A stretch of DNA of 64,000 nt from NCBI GenBank assembly GCA_025403435.1, contig CM046348.1, positions 33,910,052-33,974,051 on the forward strand. The letters are read 5' to 3'. The translations under genes and the position numbers were made by a program. The notes below the pieces were generated by a model that did no database searches, had not been told where the DNA came from, and worked only from the letters and a program-made list of their open reading frames with translations. Shown here in pieces: positions 34,468 through 45,087 of this stretch; positions within the stretch are counted from its first letter, which is position 1; every line of letters starts with the position of its first letter. The stretch is from Artocarpus heterophyllus. Taxonomy: Eukaryota > Streptophyta > Magnoliopsida > Rosales > Moraceae.

Positions 34468-36619
34468 TGTAACGTCCCGAAATTTATTTAACATTAATGT
34501 AATGTAAATGATGAATTAGTGTGCCATAATTAAAGTTTTAACTTTAATTAGATTATTTGGTTGGATTTTTAGTTTTTGGTTGTTTTGTTAAATTGATGTG
34601 TTCAAAAGATTTCTTGTTGATTTAAAATGATGTTTTGAGTTTTAAAACACAACAATTTGTAACATGTTAAAAATACTCCGTTTTACAAAACCGTGGGCGG
34701 CACATGGTTTTCGCACAGTAAAACCGCCCACCGATTTTCTCTATTTATTTCTCTCTTCTCTCTCTCTCTCCTCACTCTCACGTTCAACTCTCTCTCTCTT
34801 CTCTCTCTCTCTCGGCAGCTCCCTCTCTCTCTCAATCTCTTTCAAAAATTTTGATTTCCATTCGAATCCAAGCTTCGGAACAGCAAGGAGGAAGCTCGGG
34901 GACGTGATTCGACGACCGAGAACGCGGATTGAAGCTTCGATTCGAGGTTAGATTTGAAATTTCTAAACTTTTTACAAAATTTTCGATTTTGTGTGTTTTT
35001 GAAATCTAAGTTTGTTTTAGCTTAGAAAACCGTGGATTTGTGTTAAATGAGCTTAGAACAACTAGAATCTAAGCCTAGATTGAAGAAAAACGGATTGGAT
35101 TCAAGATTTTCATTTTTCTCCTCTTTTTCTCATTTTCAGATTTTTGAGGATTTTGAGTTTAAATGTTGTTTAAATGATTCCAAACATGTTCTAGAATGTT
35201 TTTCTATCAATTATAGTTGTTTTTCATGCCTGGGATTTGAGAAAAACAGGTTAGAAACAAGATTTGGATTTTGGGATCGAGAAACCCGTGGCTGGGATTT
35301 CTAGATCTTCCCAGTTCGGCAGGCCGAAGTTCATGTTCGGCAGGCCGGAGTGATGATCGGTAGGCCGGTGTTCTTCCGACCGGCAGGCCGAATCTGGGGA
35401 AATGTTCGGCAGGCCAAACTTTGCTTCCGGCAGGCCGAACTTTGCAGTTCGGCAGGCCGAAGCAGGGCGTCCGGCAGGCCGACCGAGGCATTGAAAATTT
35501 TGTGATTTTTACCCGATTTCACTGTTTTGAACCCTAATTTAAATCCCAACCTTATAGGATGATTTTAATGATACAAATGGCACACTAGGACATCATGAAA
35601 TGATTTAGTAACATAGAATGTTTCTAACTAGATATTGATCGACTTAGTTTGTATCTAGGATTGTTCGTGGTTCCGTGGAGCTAACGTATAGCGGATCGAG
35701 ATTACGGTGTGGGGTACCGGCACGAGTACTGAGGTAGGACTTCTATCCTATTTCTTTGGTAGCCTGGTTTTGAAATGATTTGGCTTTGAAAAGGATTTCT
35801 ATCAAAATGTTTTCAACGGTTGTTTGAAAATGGTTTTATCGGTTATATTTTTATATACCGTGACATGAAATGAATTTCATAATGAATGTAATTGACAACA
35901 CTCGGTAATTGGGTTTTGAATGATAATGATAATAAACACATGGGCATGATGACATATCAGAGATCGGGTCGTGATCGACCTTGGGGGCAGGTCCCGAAAC
36001 CCAGCTGGGCCACTACGGTGGTGATTTCATGGTTTGCCTAGGTAAAAGTAAACTGGCGTTTTGATTTGACGAGTAGACTGTTCTGTGTCAGAACGGTTCT
36101 ACTCAATTTATTTATTTATTTATTCAAGTTCCCTTTTTGTATAACTCCTGATAATGTTATGTTTCTTTGCATTAAATTATTTTGTAAAACTTAGTCCTAC
36201 TGAGCCTTTCGCTCACGTTTTACTGTTTTAAATTTCCCCCCTTCTAGGTGGTTTCCCACTTAGGTTTGGAGAAGATTCTTCGGACCGAACTCAGGAGCAA
36301 TAGGAGAATTTATTTACATTCTGTATTTATTAATCAAGGCATGTAAGACTTAACTTTATTTGTACTTGGACTGTAATTGTATTTATGATATTGTCAGAAC
36401 CATGTGTGTGCACAAGTTGTGGGTTGTGGAACCCATATTCGCGGTTTTTATTCAATTATTATTATTTGCTAAATATTTGTAAATTCGTTTATCAAATATG
36501 GTGGAAAATCTCTTTATTTCTTACTTAATTGGATTTTTAAACCCTTAATTTCAATTAAATTCTCTTTTAATTAATCTAAATATTCCGCCACGTCACCTCC
36601 CGTACTCCGGGGCGTGACA
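34468..36619 (+). repeat. 3' LTR of gypsy A2 (2152 bp)
   Basis: TGTAACG...GTGACA. Array at 35315-35484, hairpin at 36420-36435. Followed by TSD AGTAG (36620-36624). Confidence 0.93.
35315..35484 (+). repeat. Palindromic GC-rich array in 3' LTR of A2
   Basis: Full-length 170-bp array of eight to nine units. Confidence 0.85.
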
Positions 36620-37120
36620 AGTAGCGTTGGAGTTGATAATTGTGAAATGTATATCTGGGATATTGGGTTTCATAATTATCATAAGCTTGAACTTTATAGG
36701 TCCATTTTGGTCCCCTTTGCTAGCTCACAAAATCCTGTAACAACACGGCGTGTTTTTTCAATAATTGGTGACTTATGTCGGATTTATCAGATTGGTTTAA
36801 AATTTATAAGAATCAAATAATTCGTGTCTGTTTGTCGGTTGAATTAATTTTGTAAAGAAATTAGTTCAAGATAAACTTGTTGAATTATTGTGATCAGATA
36901 ATTCTTGTCTGTTTATCGGTTGTTTTAATTTTGGACAAACTTAGAACAAGATAAACTTGTAGAATTATTGTGAATTGATTTATTGTCTTAGAGATTATCT
37001 TGATAAAGTTTGTTTTGATCAGATAACTTCTCTATTGGGGTATTTGAATCAAAACTGAGACTTTATCCTTTAGAATCTCGGGTGGAAAATAAAAGATTCG
37101 CGGATATTTTTTCTCGGGAG

Positions 37121-37157
37121 TTCGGCCTGCCGGATGACGTGTTCGGCCTGCCGATCA
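37121..37157 (-). repeat. Two inverted copies of the GC-rich palindromic unit in the copia LTR
   Basis: TTCGGCCTGCCGG and TTCGGCCTGCCGA, the reverse complement of the gypsy array unit. The 3' LTR at 44429-44468 keeps one clear copy plus a degenerate one. Confidence 0.7.
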
Positions 37158-37272
37158 GCGGTAGATAAGATTACGCGTTTTCACGCGGATCTTATCAGAT
37201 ATTGATCCGAACTTGATTCTGTTTCGAGTTTTTGAGACCTAATCTGATATGGACTGACCCCAGGACCAATAG

Positions 37273-37281
37273 GTATAAAAA
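37273..37281 (+). promoter_or_regulatory. Putative TATA box of the copia LTR
   Basis: TATAAAAAG within AGGTATAAAAAGGGAG, also present in the 3' LTR near 44586. Transcription evidence is lacking. Confidence 0.5.
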
Positions 37282-37678
37282 GGGAGTGAGTCTCATGATT
37301 TACTCAGATCAATTTGAGAGATTAAGAGTGATACTCTTCTAGTGAGCATCTGAAAACTCCCTGAGAGCTTCTGTTCACAAATCACGAGCACTAGCTTTGC
37401 GTTCTCTCTGTTGGTTGGAGGGAGAGGCACCGGTGGAAGAGCTGTACGTGTGAGCCCACACTCACTCCGGTTGTGGATAGAGAATAGCAAAGAAGACCAG
37501 TTGGTTGAGGCTCTTTTGGAACGTTACTTCTCTATACGGATTGCAGAGGTTCTTCGGCACACTGAGGTTAGTAAGATCTGTTTAATTTATACATATAACA
37601 TGTCAAACTTGTGTTTTGGAAAATACTCTGATTAAAAAAATTTTAAAAAATTCCGCTGCGCACTTTGTTTCCAATAAT

Positions 37679-37690
37679 TGGTATCAGAGC
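37679..37690 (+). other. Primer-binding site of the copia element
   Basis: TGGTATCAGAGC, two bases after the 5' LTR, continuing CGAGG. Initiator tRNA-Met type. Confidence 0.85.
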
Positions 37691-39381
37691 CGAGGTTTTT
37701 ACATAAATTTGCAAGTTTGTGATCATGTTATATGCATAAATTTTGTGATCTTAATCTCTCCTATGCTTGAATTGAATTTTATAGAGAGATGGCACTCTAG
37801 GTTTCTATATAATATATATGTTGTCATGGATTATGTGGTGAATGTTTATTAATTAATTATGGTTGATTAAATCATTATTTAATTATTTATTAATTAATTA
37901 ATACCGGTTATGGTTCCTTAGAGGTTAGAATGTGTATCTAGGTTTATCATGTAATTAGATGGTGGACTATCATCTCCGTCTAGGAATTGTTATTTAATTT
38001 TTAATTTGTAAGAATTTTGTAATTAAATAATTATCCGGAGAGACGGATCGAGAAGTCGAATCTAGAAGATTGATGATGGCGCCTCCAAGTATTTCCTGAG
38101 TCTCTAATTTTATGTTTTTGAATTGTTGAAAATAAAATTGATGAATTGCTTAAAATTGTATTTTCTGGATTAAGGGTTTTCTGCTCGGTCGGCATGCCGG
38201 ACGTCACAGTTTGGCAGGCCAAAGATCACGGATCGACAGACCGGACGTATGGTCCGGCAGGCCGATAGTGGGGCAGAAAATTTGGTGCTCTGTCGGCAGG
38301 CCGAAGTTTTAGTTCGACAGGCCGAACCTGCATAGATCGGCAGGCTGATGTTTCAGATCGGCAGGCCCATAGAGCAAGACCGACAGGCCGGTCACCCAGA
38401 TCGGCCTACCGACTGAGAGCTGCCGAGTGTCCAGAAAAGGTGCAATTTTTCCAGTGCAGTTTTAATTTTATTTTTGAGACGATTCTGAGAAACATTAAAT
38501 TTGGATATGACCGGAAATATGAAGTATTCGATTCATACGGGATTGAAGACTTGAAGATGGATATTACATGAAGAATGATACAGCTTGAGGATTCCAGGAT
38601 GAAGAATCAATAAATGTCTCGATTACTCTCTTGTAATCTTAGTTTTTCTATTCTCTAGGGTGGAACCATAATATTACGGTTATTATTATTTTGCTTGTAG
38701 CTTTGCTTGATTGCTTTGCTTGTCTGCATTATAATATAATTTACCATGTATATTGATAACATGTCATATAGAATAGGGGGTGCCGCTCATATTGAAATTG
38801 TTCATGCATGATTTTAAAATAAAACCTTGACTTCAAAAGATTGAGTGGGAGAAGGTTTTTGAAGAGAGGACATATGGCCTCCATCGTTGGTCCATAGGAA
38901 GAACATGGTGGTCCCGACCCCTAGGAAGGGATTTCTATCATGTACCATATTGGATCTCTGAAAGGATAAGGTATTTTAGTATGACTTATGGTTGCACACC
39001 CCTAGGTGGTGATTATAAATCATGGATAAAATATTGAAACGGTGGTTATACACTCACGTTAATTTTATTATTAACCTCCCCTAGGAGCTCTGTTAATAAA
39101 ATTAATGGCCAAAGAAACGATTATTAGTATATGCTGGATCATACGGGTCCTGGATGGCATATATTAATCAGGAAGGGATCCGTGTTCCTAATTGAATTTG
39201 GCATGACTCCCCTAGGAGCTTGTTGAATTCTGAGTTGGGAATTATCGTTGTAAGGTTGTGATATTTTCAAGGTTTTGACACATAAACACATTTTTATGAT
39301 TTTACATGATTGTGTTATCTTACTAAATTATTATATATGTTTGCTTATGTTTGGTATATGATTCTTTATTGTAGATTGAAA
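37691..39381 (+). other. Long untranslated leader of the copia element
   Basis: About 1.7 kb between primer site and gag with no supported coding frame. It holds a GC-rich palindromic array (38185-38427) and several CCCCTAGGAG-type words (39079, 39189) spaced through AT-rich DNA. Confidence 0.7.
38185..38427 (+). repeat. Palindromic GC-rich array in the copia leader
   Basis: About eleven units of the form (T)CGGCAGGCCGA and variants (CGACAGGCCGG, CGGCATGCCGG, CGGCCTACCGA). This is the same motif as in the gypsy LTRs but with different spacers, inside an unrelated element. Confidence 0.8.
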
Positions 39382-42300
39382 ATGTCTAAAAATGCTTTAT
39401 CATCGATACTTGACAAAAACCAATTAACCGGTGAGAATTATAACGATTGGAAACGGAACCTGGACATCGTCCTTTCCTTTGAGAAACTGAAATATGAACT
39501 GACAACTCCTTGTCCTCCCGAGCCTACGGGAGACTCAAGTAATGAGCAATTTCAAGCGTACGACCGCTGGAAAGATGCTAATGATCAGGCCCGTTGCTAT
39601 GTTATGGCTAGCATGAACAACGTGCTACAGGCTCAACATCAGGATTATGAGACTGCGAAGCAGATCTTGGATAATCTTGAGGATATGTTCGGAGGCCAGG
39701 CTATAACGAAGCGGCAAGGGGCACTTCGGAAACTCTTAAACTGTAGATAGAGACCGGGGACATCTGTAAAGGAGCATATGATGTTGGTCATGGGTTACCT
39801 CGCTGAGGCTCAAACCAATGGAGCCGACATCGATGCTGAAACTCAGATGACTATGGTCTTTGAGACTCTGTCTGAGGAATTTATTCTGTTTAGAGCTACT
39901 TTTAATTTAAGCAATAGACGGGATATGACCTTGACAGAACTGATGAAACAGTTACAAGAGTTTGAACTGTTGATTAGGGAGTCTCCTGCTGGTGGTGAGG
40001 CCAATATGGTAGCTGTTTCTGGTTCCAATCCTAACTTTGGGAATGGAAAGAAGCAACGGGCCAAGAGTGGGAAGTCTTCTATTCCTGCTGCTACCAAGAG
40101 TAAGAAGAAGAAGAAGAACCCAAAGAAGCTTAAGTGCTTCTTCTGTGGTAAGGTCAGGCATATAAAGAAGCATTACAAGGACTTCCTTTCCAAGGGAGGT
40201 AGGTGTGATCTTCTATATTTAGAAACTTGTTTGGTTGAGGAATCCAATCACATCTGGGTCATAGATTCCGGTGCAAGTAATCATGTTTGTGTTTCTCTGC
40301 AGGGATTCAAAGAAACAAGAAGTCTACTTCGTGAAGACTTAACGCTTCGGATGGGCGATGGATCCTTAGTCTCGGCGGAAGCAGTGGGAGATGTCCATCT
40401 TTATTTTGATAATTATAGGAGTTTAATTTTGCGAGACTATTTTTATGTTCCTAAATTTAAAAAGAATTTAATTTCTGTATCTTCTTTATTTAAAGACTCC
40501 TATGTGGTATCTTTTAATGAAAAAGTGGTGATTTGTAAAAACAAATCTTTTATCTATTCTAGATGGATGCAAAATAATCTATATTTTATCAAACCTAAGA
40601 TGGACTTATTGCTTAATGCTGAGATAAATGATAATAACTCAAAAAGACCTAAAACTTCTCACTCTAATAAGACTTATCTTTGGCATTTGCGCCTTGGCCA
40701 TGTTGACCTGAATAGGATTCAAAGATTGGTAAGGGATGGACCTTTAAGTCACTTAGAGGTGGAATCTATACCTCAATGTGAATCTTGTTTGGAGGGTAAA
40801 ATGGCCAAAAGACCATACGGGTCTAAGGGCAATAGGGCCGAAGGGGTTCTAGAACTTGTGCATAGTGATGTTTGCGGACCGATGAACATCCGGGCACGAG
40901 GAGGGTATGAGTACTTTGTCACTTTTATTGACGATTACTCAAGATATGGGTATGTGTACCTAATGCACCACAAAAGCGAAACTTATGATAAGTTCAGGGA
41001 GTTTCGGGCTGAAGTGGAAAAGCAATTGGGTAAACCCATAAAGGCACTTCAATCTGATCGAGGTGGGGAATACCTTTGTAATGAGTTCTTGGGACACTTG
41101 TTAGAGAATGGGATTTTATCCCATTTGACTACGCCGGGCACTCTGCAGCAGAATGGCGTAGCAGAGAGAAGGAATAGGACTTTGTTGGACATGATTTGGT
41201 CCATGATGAGTTATTCATCATTGCCTTTATCCTTTTGGGGATATGCACTACAAACCGCATGTTATCTTTTGAACAATGTGCCTTCAAAATCGGTCCCTAA
41301 AACTCCTCACGAGTTGTGGACAAGACGGAAGACATCCTTAAACCATATTCGCATATGGGCATGTCCAGCTCATGTCCTGTTTAAGGATCCGAATAAGTTG
41401 GAAGCACGTTTGAAAGTTTGCGTGTTTATAGGATATCCAAAAGGGACTAAAGGGGGTTATTTTTATAACCCTAAAGAAAATAAAGTCGTGGTTTCAACTA
41501 ATGCAACTTTCCTTGAGGAGAGTTACATGGATGACTTTAAACCTTGAAGCAAAGTGGTGCTTGAGGAGTTAAGGGGTGATTCGTTCACTCTGGAGGTTCT
41601 GAACGAAACCATTCCGATCGGTGTGGAAAAACCAAACGAACTTGAACAACAACCTTAGGGCCTTCGGTGTAGTGGGAGGATCGGGCGTCAACCTGAAAGG
41701 TATATGTTCAATGGGGAGGTCTTTTTGGCTGAACCGGATGAACATGACAGGGATCCTTATACTTACATAGAAGCTATGGAGGATGTTGATTCAAGACTCT
41801 GGACAGAGGCCATGAACATAGAGATGAAGTCTATGGAGACTAATCGGGTCTAGGAGCTTGTGGATCTTCCCAAAGGGGTAAAACCCATAGGGTGTAAGTG
41901 GATCTACATGAGGAAAAGAGGAGTGGATGGAAAGGTCGAAACCTTTAAGGCTAGACTGGTAGCTAAGGGTTATACGCAAAAGGAAGGAATCGATTATGAG
42001 GAAACCTTTTTGCTTGTAGCCATGCTTAAGTCAATCCGGATTCTCTTGTCCATAGCTGCTGCTCTTGATTATGAGATTTGGCAGATGGATGTCAAGACGG
42101 CTTTTCTGAATGGCTATGTTGATGAGTCCATTTATATGGAACAACCAGACGGGTTCAAGGTCGCGGGTCAAGAGGGTAAGGTTTGTAAGCTGCTAAAGTC
42201 AATTTATGGACTTAAGCAGGCTTCTCGTTCTTGGAACATAAGATTTGATCAAGTGATCAAGACTTATGGGTTCTCACAAAACGTGGATGAACCATGTGTT

Positions 42301-42978
42301 TACAAACACATTAAGGATGGGAAGGTGGTTTTTCTACTGCTCTATGTAGATGACATTCTGCTAATTGGCAATGATGTTGGGGCGTTGTCATCGGTCAAAT
42401 TATGGTTGACCAAGCAGTTTGACATGAAGGACTTAGGTGAGGCTAATTTTGTTCTCGGTATCTAGATCATTCGGGATAGGAAGAACAAAATGATAACTTT
42501 GTCACAGGCCGGCTACATAGATAAAATTCTCAGGAGGTTTGCAATGCAGGATTCCAAGAAAGGTGGGCAACCATCTAGGTCTGGAATTACTCTTTCTAAG
42601 AAAGACTCTCCAAAGTCTTATGAAGAAAGTGAATACATGAAGAAGGTGCCTTATGCTTCGGTAGTGGGTAGTCTCATGTATGCCATGCTTTGCACTCGAC
42701 CGGATATTAGCTATGCGGTCGGGATTGTAAGTCGATTTCAGGCGGATCTAGGATCGAACCATTGGGTTACGGTAAAGCATATTTTCAAGTACCTGAGAAG
42801 GACTCGAGGGTATATGCTTGTGTATTCGGGTGAGGACTTGACTACTCTAGGATACACTAATTCAGATTTTCAATCCTGTCTAGATTCCAGGAAATCGACT
42901 TCTAGGTTTGTGTTTACTCTGGGTGGCGGTGCCATCAGTTGGAGAAGTACGAAACAAGATTGCACTTTGGAGACGTAA
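39382..42978 (+). pseudogene. gag-pol of the copia element, disabled and 3'-truncated
   Basis: Starts MSKNALSSILDKN at 39382; one frame with no frameshift. Gag (UBN2-like) is followed by a lysine-rich stretch and a zinc knuckle near 40135 whose last Cys is Tyr ([14 protein letters not shown]). Then protease (VIDSGASNH near 40260), GAG-pre-integrase (LWHLRLGH near 40678), and integrase with D,D,E in [14 protein letters not shown] and [11 protein letters not shown] follows, with its YVDDILL core near 42344, and a partial RNase H. In-frame stops are at 39748, 41545, 41656, 41851 and 42463. At 42960-42978 the RNase H domain ends abruptly (KQDC, then four residues, then TAA), missing the usual E-containing half. 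Confidence 0.92.
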
Positions 42979-43020
42979 AATATAATACTCTGGGTGGCGG
43001 TGCCATCAGTTGGAGAAGTA
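42915..43020 (+). repeat. 35-bp duplication at the truncated pol/LTR junction
   Basis: 42915-42949 and 42986-43020 are identical over 35 bp (TACTCTGGGTGG ... GAGAAGTA). The spacer contains a fragment resembling the LTR start (GTAAAATATAATAC), and the second copy runs directly into the 3' LTR. Confidence 0.85.
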
Positions 43021-44989
43021 AAAATATAATACGTTTTTGGAGACGTTTTTATCAATAAAGAAATTATTCATTTATATATACCAAATCTTGTCCTCTTTAC
43101 GTTCATAGTTGTTGAATGTATGATAAGCAAACAGTAGTCTGAGACTGTCAGTCTAAACCTTAAGAATTGGGCATATGATGGGATGATTATGCGGTAGACA
43201 CGATTCTTACGGTGATGGTCTAAAACATATGATCCGTAATCGAGGGAATAAAGTTTGGCACTTTATTCATGTAAAGATTGTTATGTTGTCTATATCCCTT
43301 TTGGGAGATGGTTTGTCTTGACCATTGGAGTTGGACTCCGTGAATAGAAACATTGGCGTGTTGTCATAAGTGACGACGTGTTAGATCGGGACATAAAGTG
43401 AATTGGTTTGGATTAATAATTCTGTCTTGGCAAATCGATTCACTTTAGACAGTCATTTGTATTGTATCTTAATCTTGAGATGAATAGTAGGCTCGTTATC
43501 TCGACTTGTGTCTTTTGATGTACCAATGGGTGACTCCTACATCTCTATAGTGGTATGCATGTCGGTACATTGGAGGCATGACTCTTGATAGCGTAGACTT
43601 GTTATTCATAGATATGGAATTCATAGCTCCTCTTTAGGAGTAATGATATCCTCCTATATGAGTTGTCATGTAATTGGAAAACTGGAGCGCTCAACCATTT
43701 GAATACATAGGTGTAACTGAATGGTATACTATCTTTGGATGGTAAGTTTTCTAATGGTGAGACAATGGAACGTAAGATAAAAATAATCGGGAAGGTAAGA
43801 CAGAACTTGTCCTTAAGCTGATTATGGATTATCATATGGGGATACGATGCACTATGATATGTCATAGAGACTTAGCTACACGAGCTTCGTAATTCTATAA
43901 AGTTTGAGAGTGCAGCTCCAAGCTTTTAGTGGAGTAGCGTTGGAGTTGATAATTGTGAAATGTATATCTAGGATATTGGGTTTCATAATTATCATGAGCT
44001 TGAACTTTATAGGTCCATTTTGGTCCCCTTTGCTAGCTCACAAATTCCTGTAACGACACGGCGTGTTTTTCCAATAATTAGTGACTTATGTCGGATTTAT
44101 CAGATTGGTTTAAAATTTGTAAGAATCAAATAATTCATGTCTGTTTGTCGGTTGAATTCATTTTGTAAAGAAATTAGTTCAAGATAAACTTGTTGAATTA
44201 TTGCGATAAGATAATTCTTGTCTGTTTATCGGTTGTTTTAATTTTGGACAAAATTAGAACAAGATAAACTTGTAGAATTATTGTGAATTGATTTATTTTC
44301 TTAGAGATTATCTTGATAAAGTTTGTTTTGATCAGATAACTTCTCTATTGGGTTATTTGAATAAAAACTGAGACTTTATCCTTTAGAATCTCGGGTGGAA
44401 AATAAAAGATTCGAGGAGATTTTTTCTCGGGAGTTTGTCCTGTCGAACTGAATGTTCGGCCTGCCGATCAGCGGTAGATAAGATTACTCATTTTCACGTG
44501 GATCTTATCAGATATTGATCCGAACTTGATTCTATTTCGAGTTTTTGAGACCTAATCTGATATGGACTGACCCCAGGACCAATAGGTATAAAAAGGGAGT
44601 GAGTCTCATGATTTACTCAGATCAATTTGAGAGATTAAGAGTGATACTCTTCTAGTGAGCATCTGAAAACTCCCTGAGAGCTTTTGTTCACAAATCATGA
44701 GTACTAGCTTTGGGTTCTCTCTGTTGGTTGGAAGGAGAGTCACCGGTGGAAGAGCTGTTCGTGTGAGCCCACACTCACTCCGATTGTGGATAGAGAATAG
44801 TAAAGAAGACCAGTTGGTTGAGGGTCTTCTGGAACGTTACTTCTCTACATGGATTACGAAGATTCTTCGGCACACTGAGGTTAGTAAGATCTATTTAATT
44901 TATACATATAACATGTCAAACTTGTGTTTTGGAAAATACTCTGATTAAAAAAATTTTAAAAAATTCCGCTGCGCACTTTGTTTCCAACA
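43020..44989 (+). repeat. 3' LTR of the copia element, 5'-truncated
   Basis: Matches the 5' LTR from base ~25 onward. The first 24-25 bases (TGTTAGAC... to GGAG) are missing. Ends CCAACA, followed by TSD ATCAG (44990-44994). Confidence 0.9.
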
Positions 44990-45087
44990 ATCAGAGCTCA
45001 AGGTTATGAACCTTGGGAATTGTCCACACATAGGTATGACAATAAAATACCTCTGACAGTCCAAATTTTGTTTTCAGAAGTGAGAGA

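Larger units (their letters stand above)
27598..36619 (+). mobile_element. Ty3/gypsy LTR retrotransposon A2, full length, defective
   Basis: 5' LTR 27598-29722, primer site 29726, gag-pol 29828-34419, purine tract 34455-34467, 3' LTR 34468-36619, TSD AGTAG (27593-27597 and 36620-36624). It is the innermost element of a three-level nest, so it is younger than the copia and gypsy B. Confidence 0.94.
36625..37676 (+). repeat. 5' LTR of the copia element, second part
   Basis: Continues from the A2 insertion and matches the 3' LTR from about 43938. Contains TATAAAAAGG near 37273 (a likely promoter) and two inverted array units (TTCGGCCTGCCG) at 37121-37157. Ends TTTCCAATA where the 3' LTR has TTTCCAACA. 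Confidence 0.9.
26655..44989 (+). mobile_element. Ty1/copia LTR retrotransposon, split by gypsy A2, defective
   Basis: Starts TGTTAGAC and ends TTCCAACA, with a 5-bp TSD ATCAG on both sides. The 5' LTR of about 2.0 kb is split by A2 (26655-27597 and 36625-37676). The primer site is at 37679, followed by a 1.7-kb untranslated leader, a gag-pol frame (39382-42978) with integrase before RT (copia order), and a 3' LTR lacking its first ~25 bp. The end of RNase H and the purine tract are deleted. The element cannot move by itself. Confidence 0.92.

Noticed and set aside
38185..38427. CRISPR-like regular repeats
   Set aside because: Units are only 10-14 bp, spacers are 5-20 bp and variable, and the host is a plant retrotransposon.
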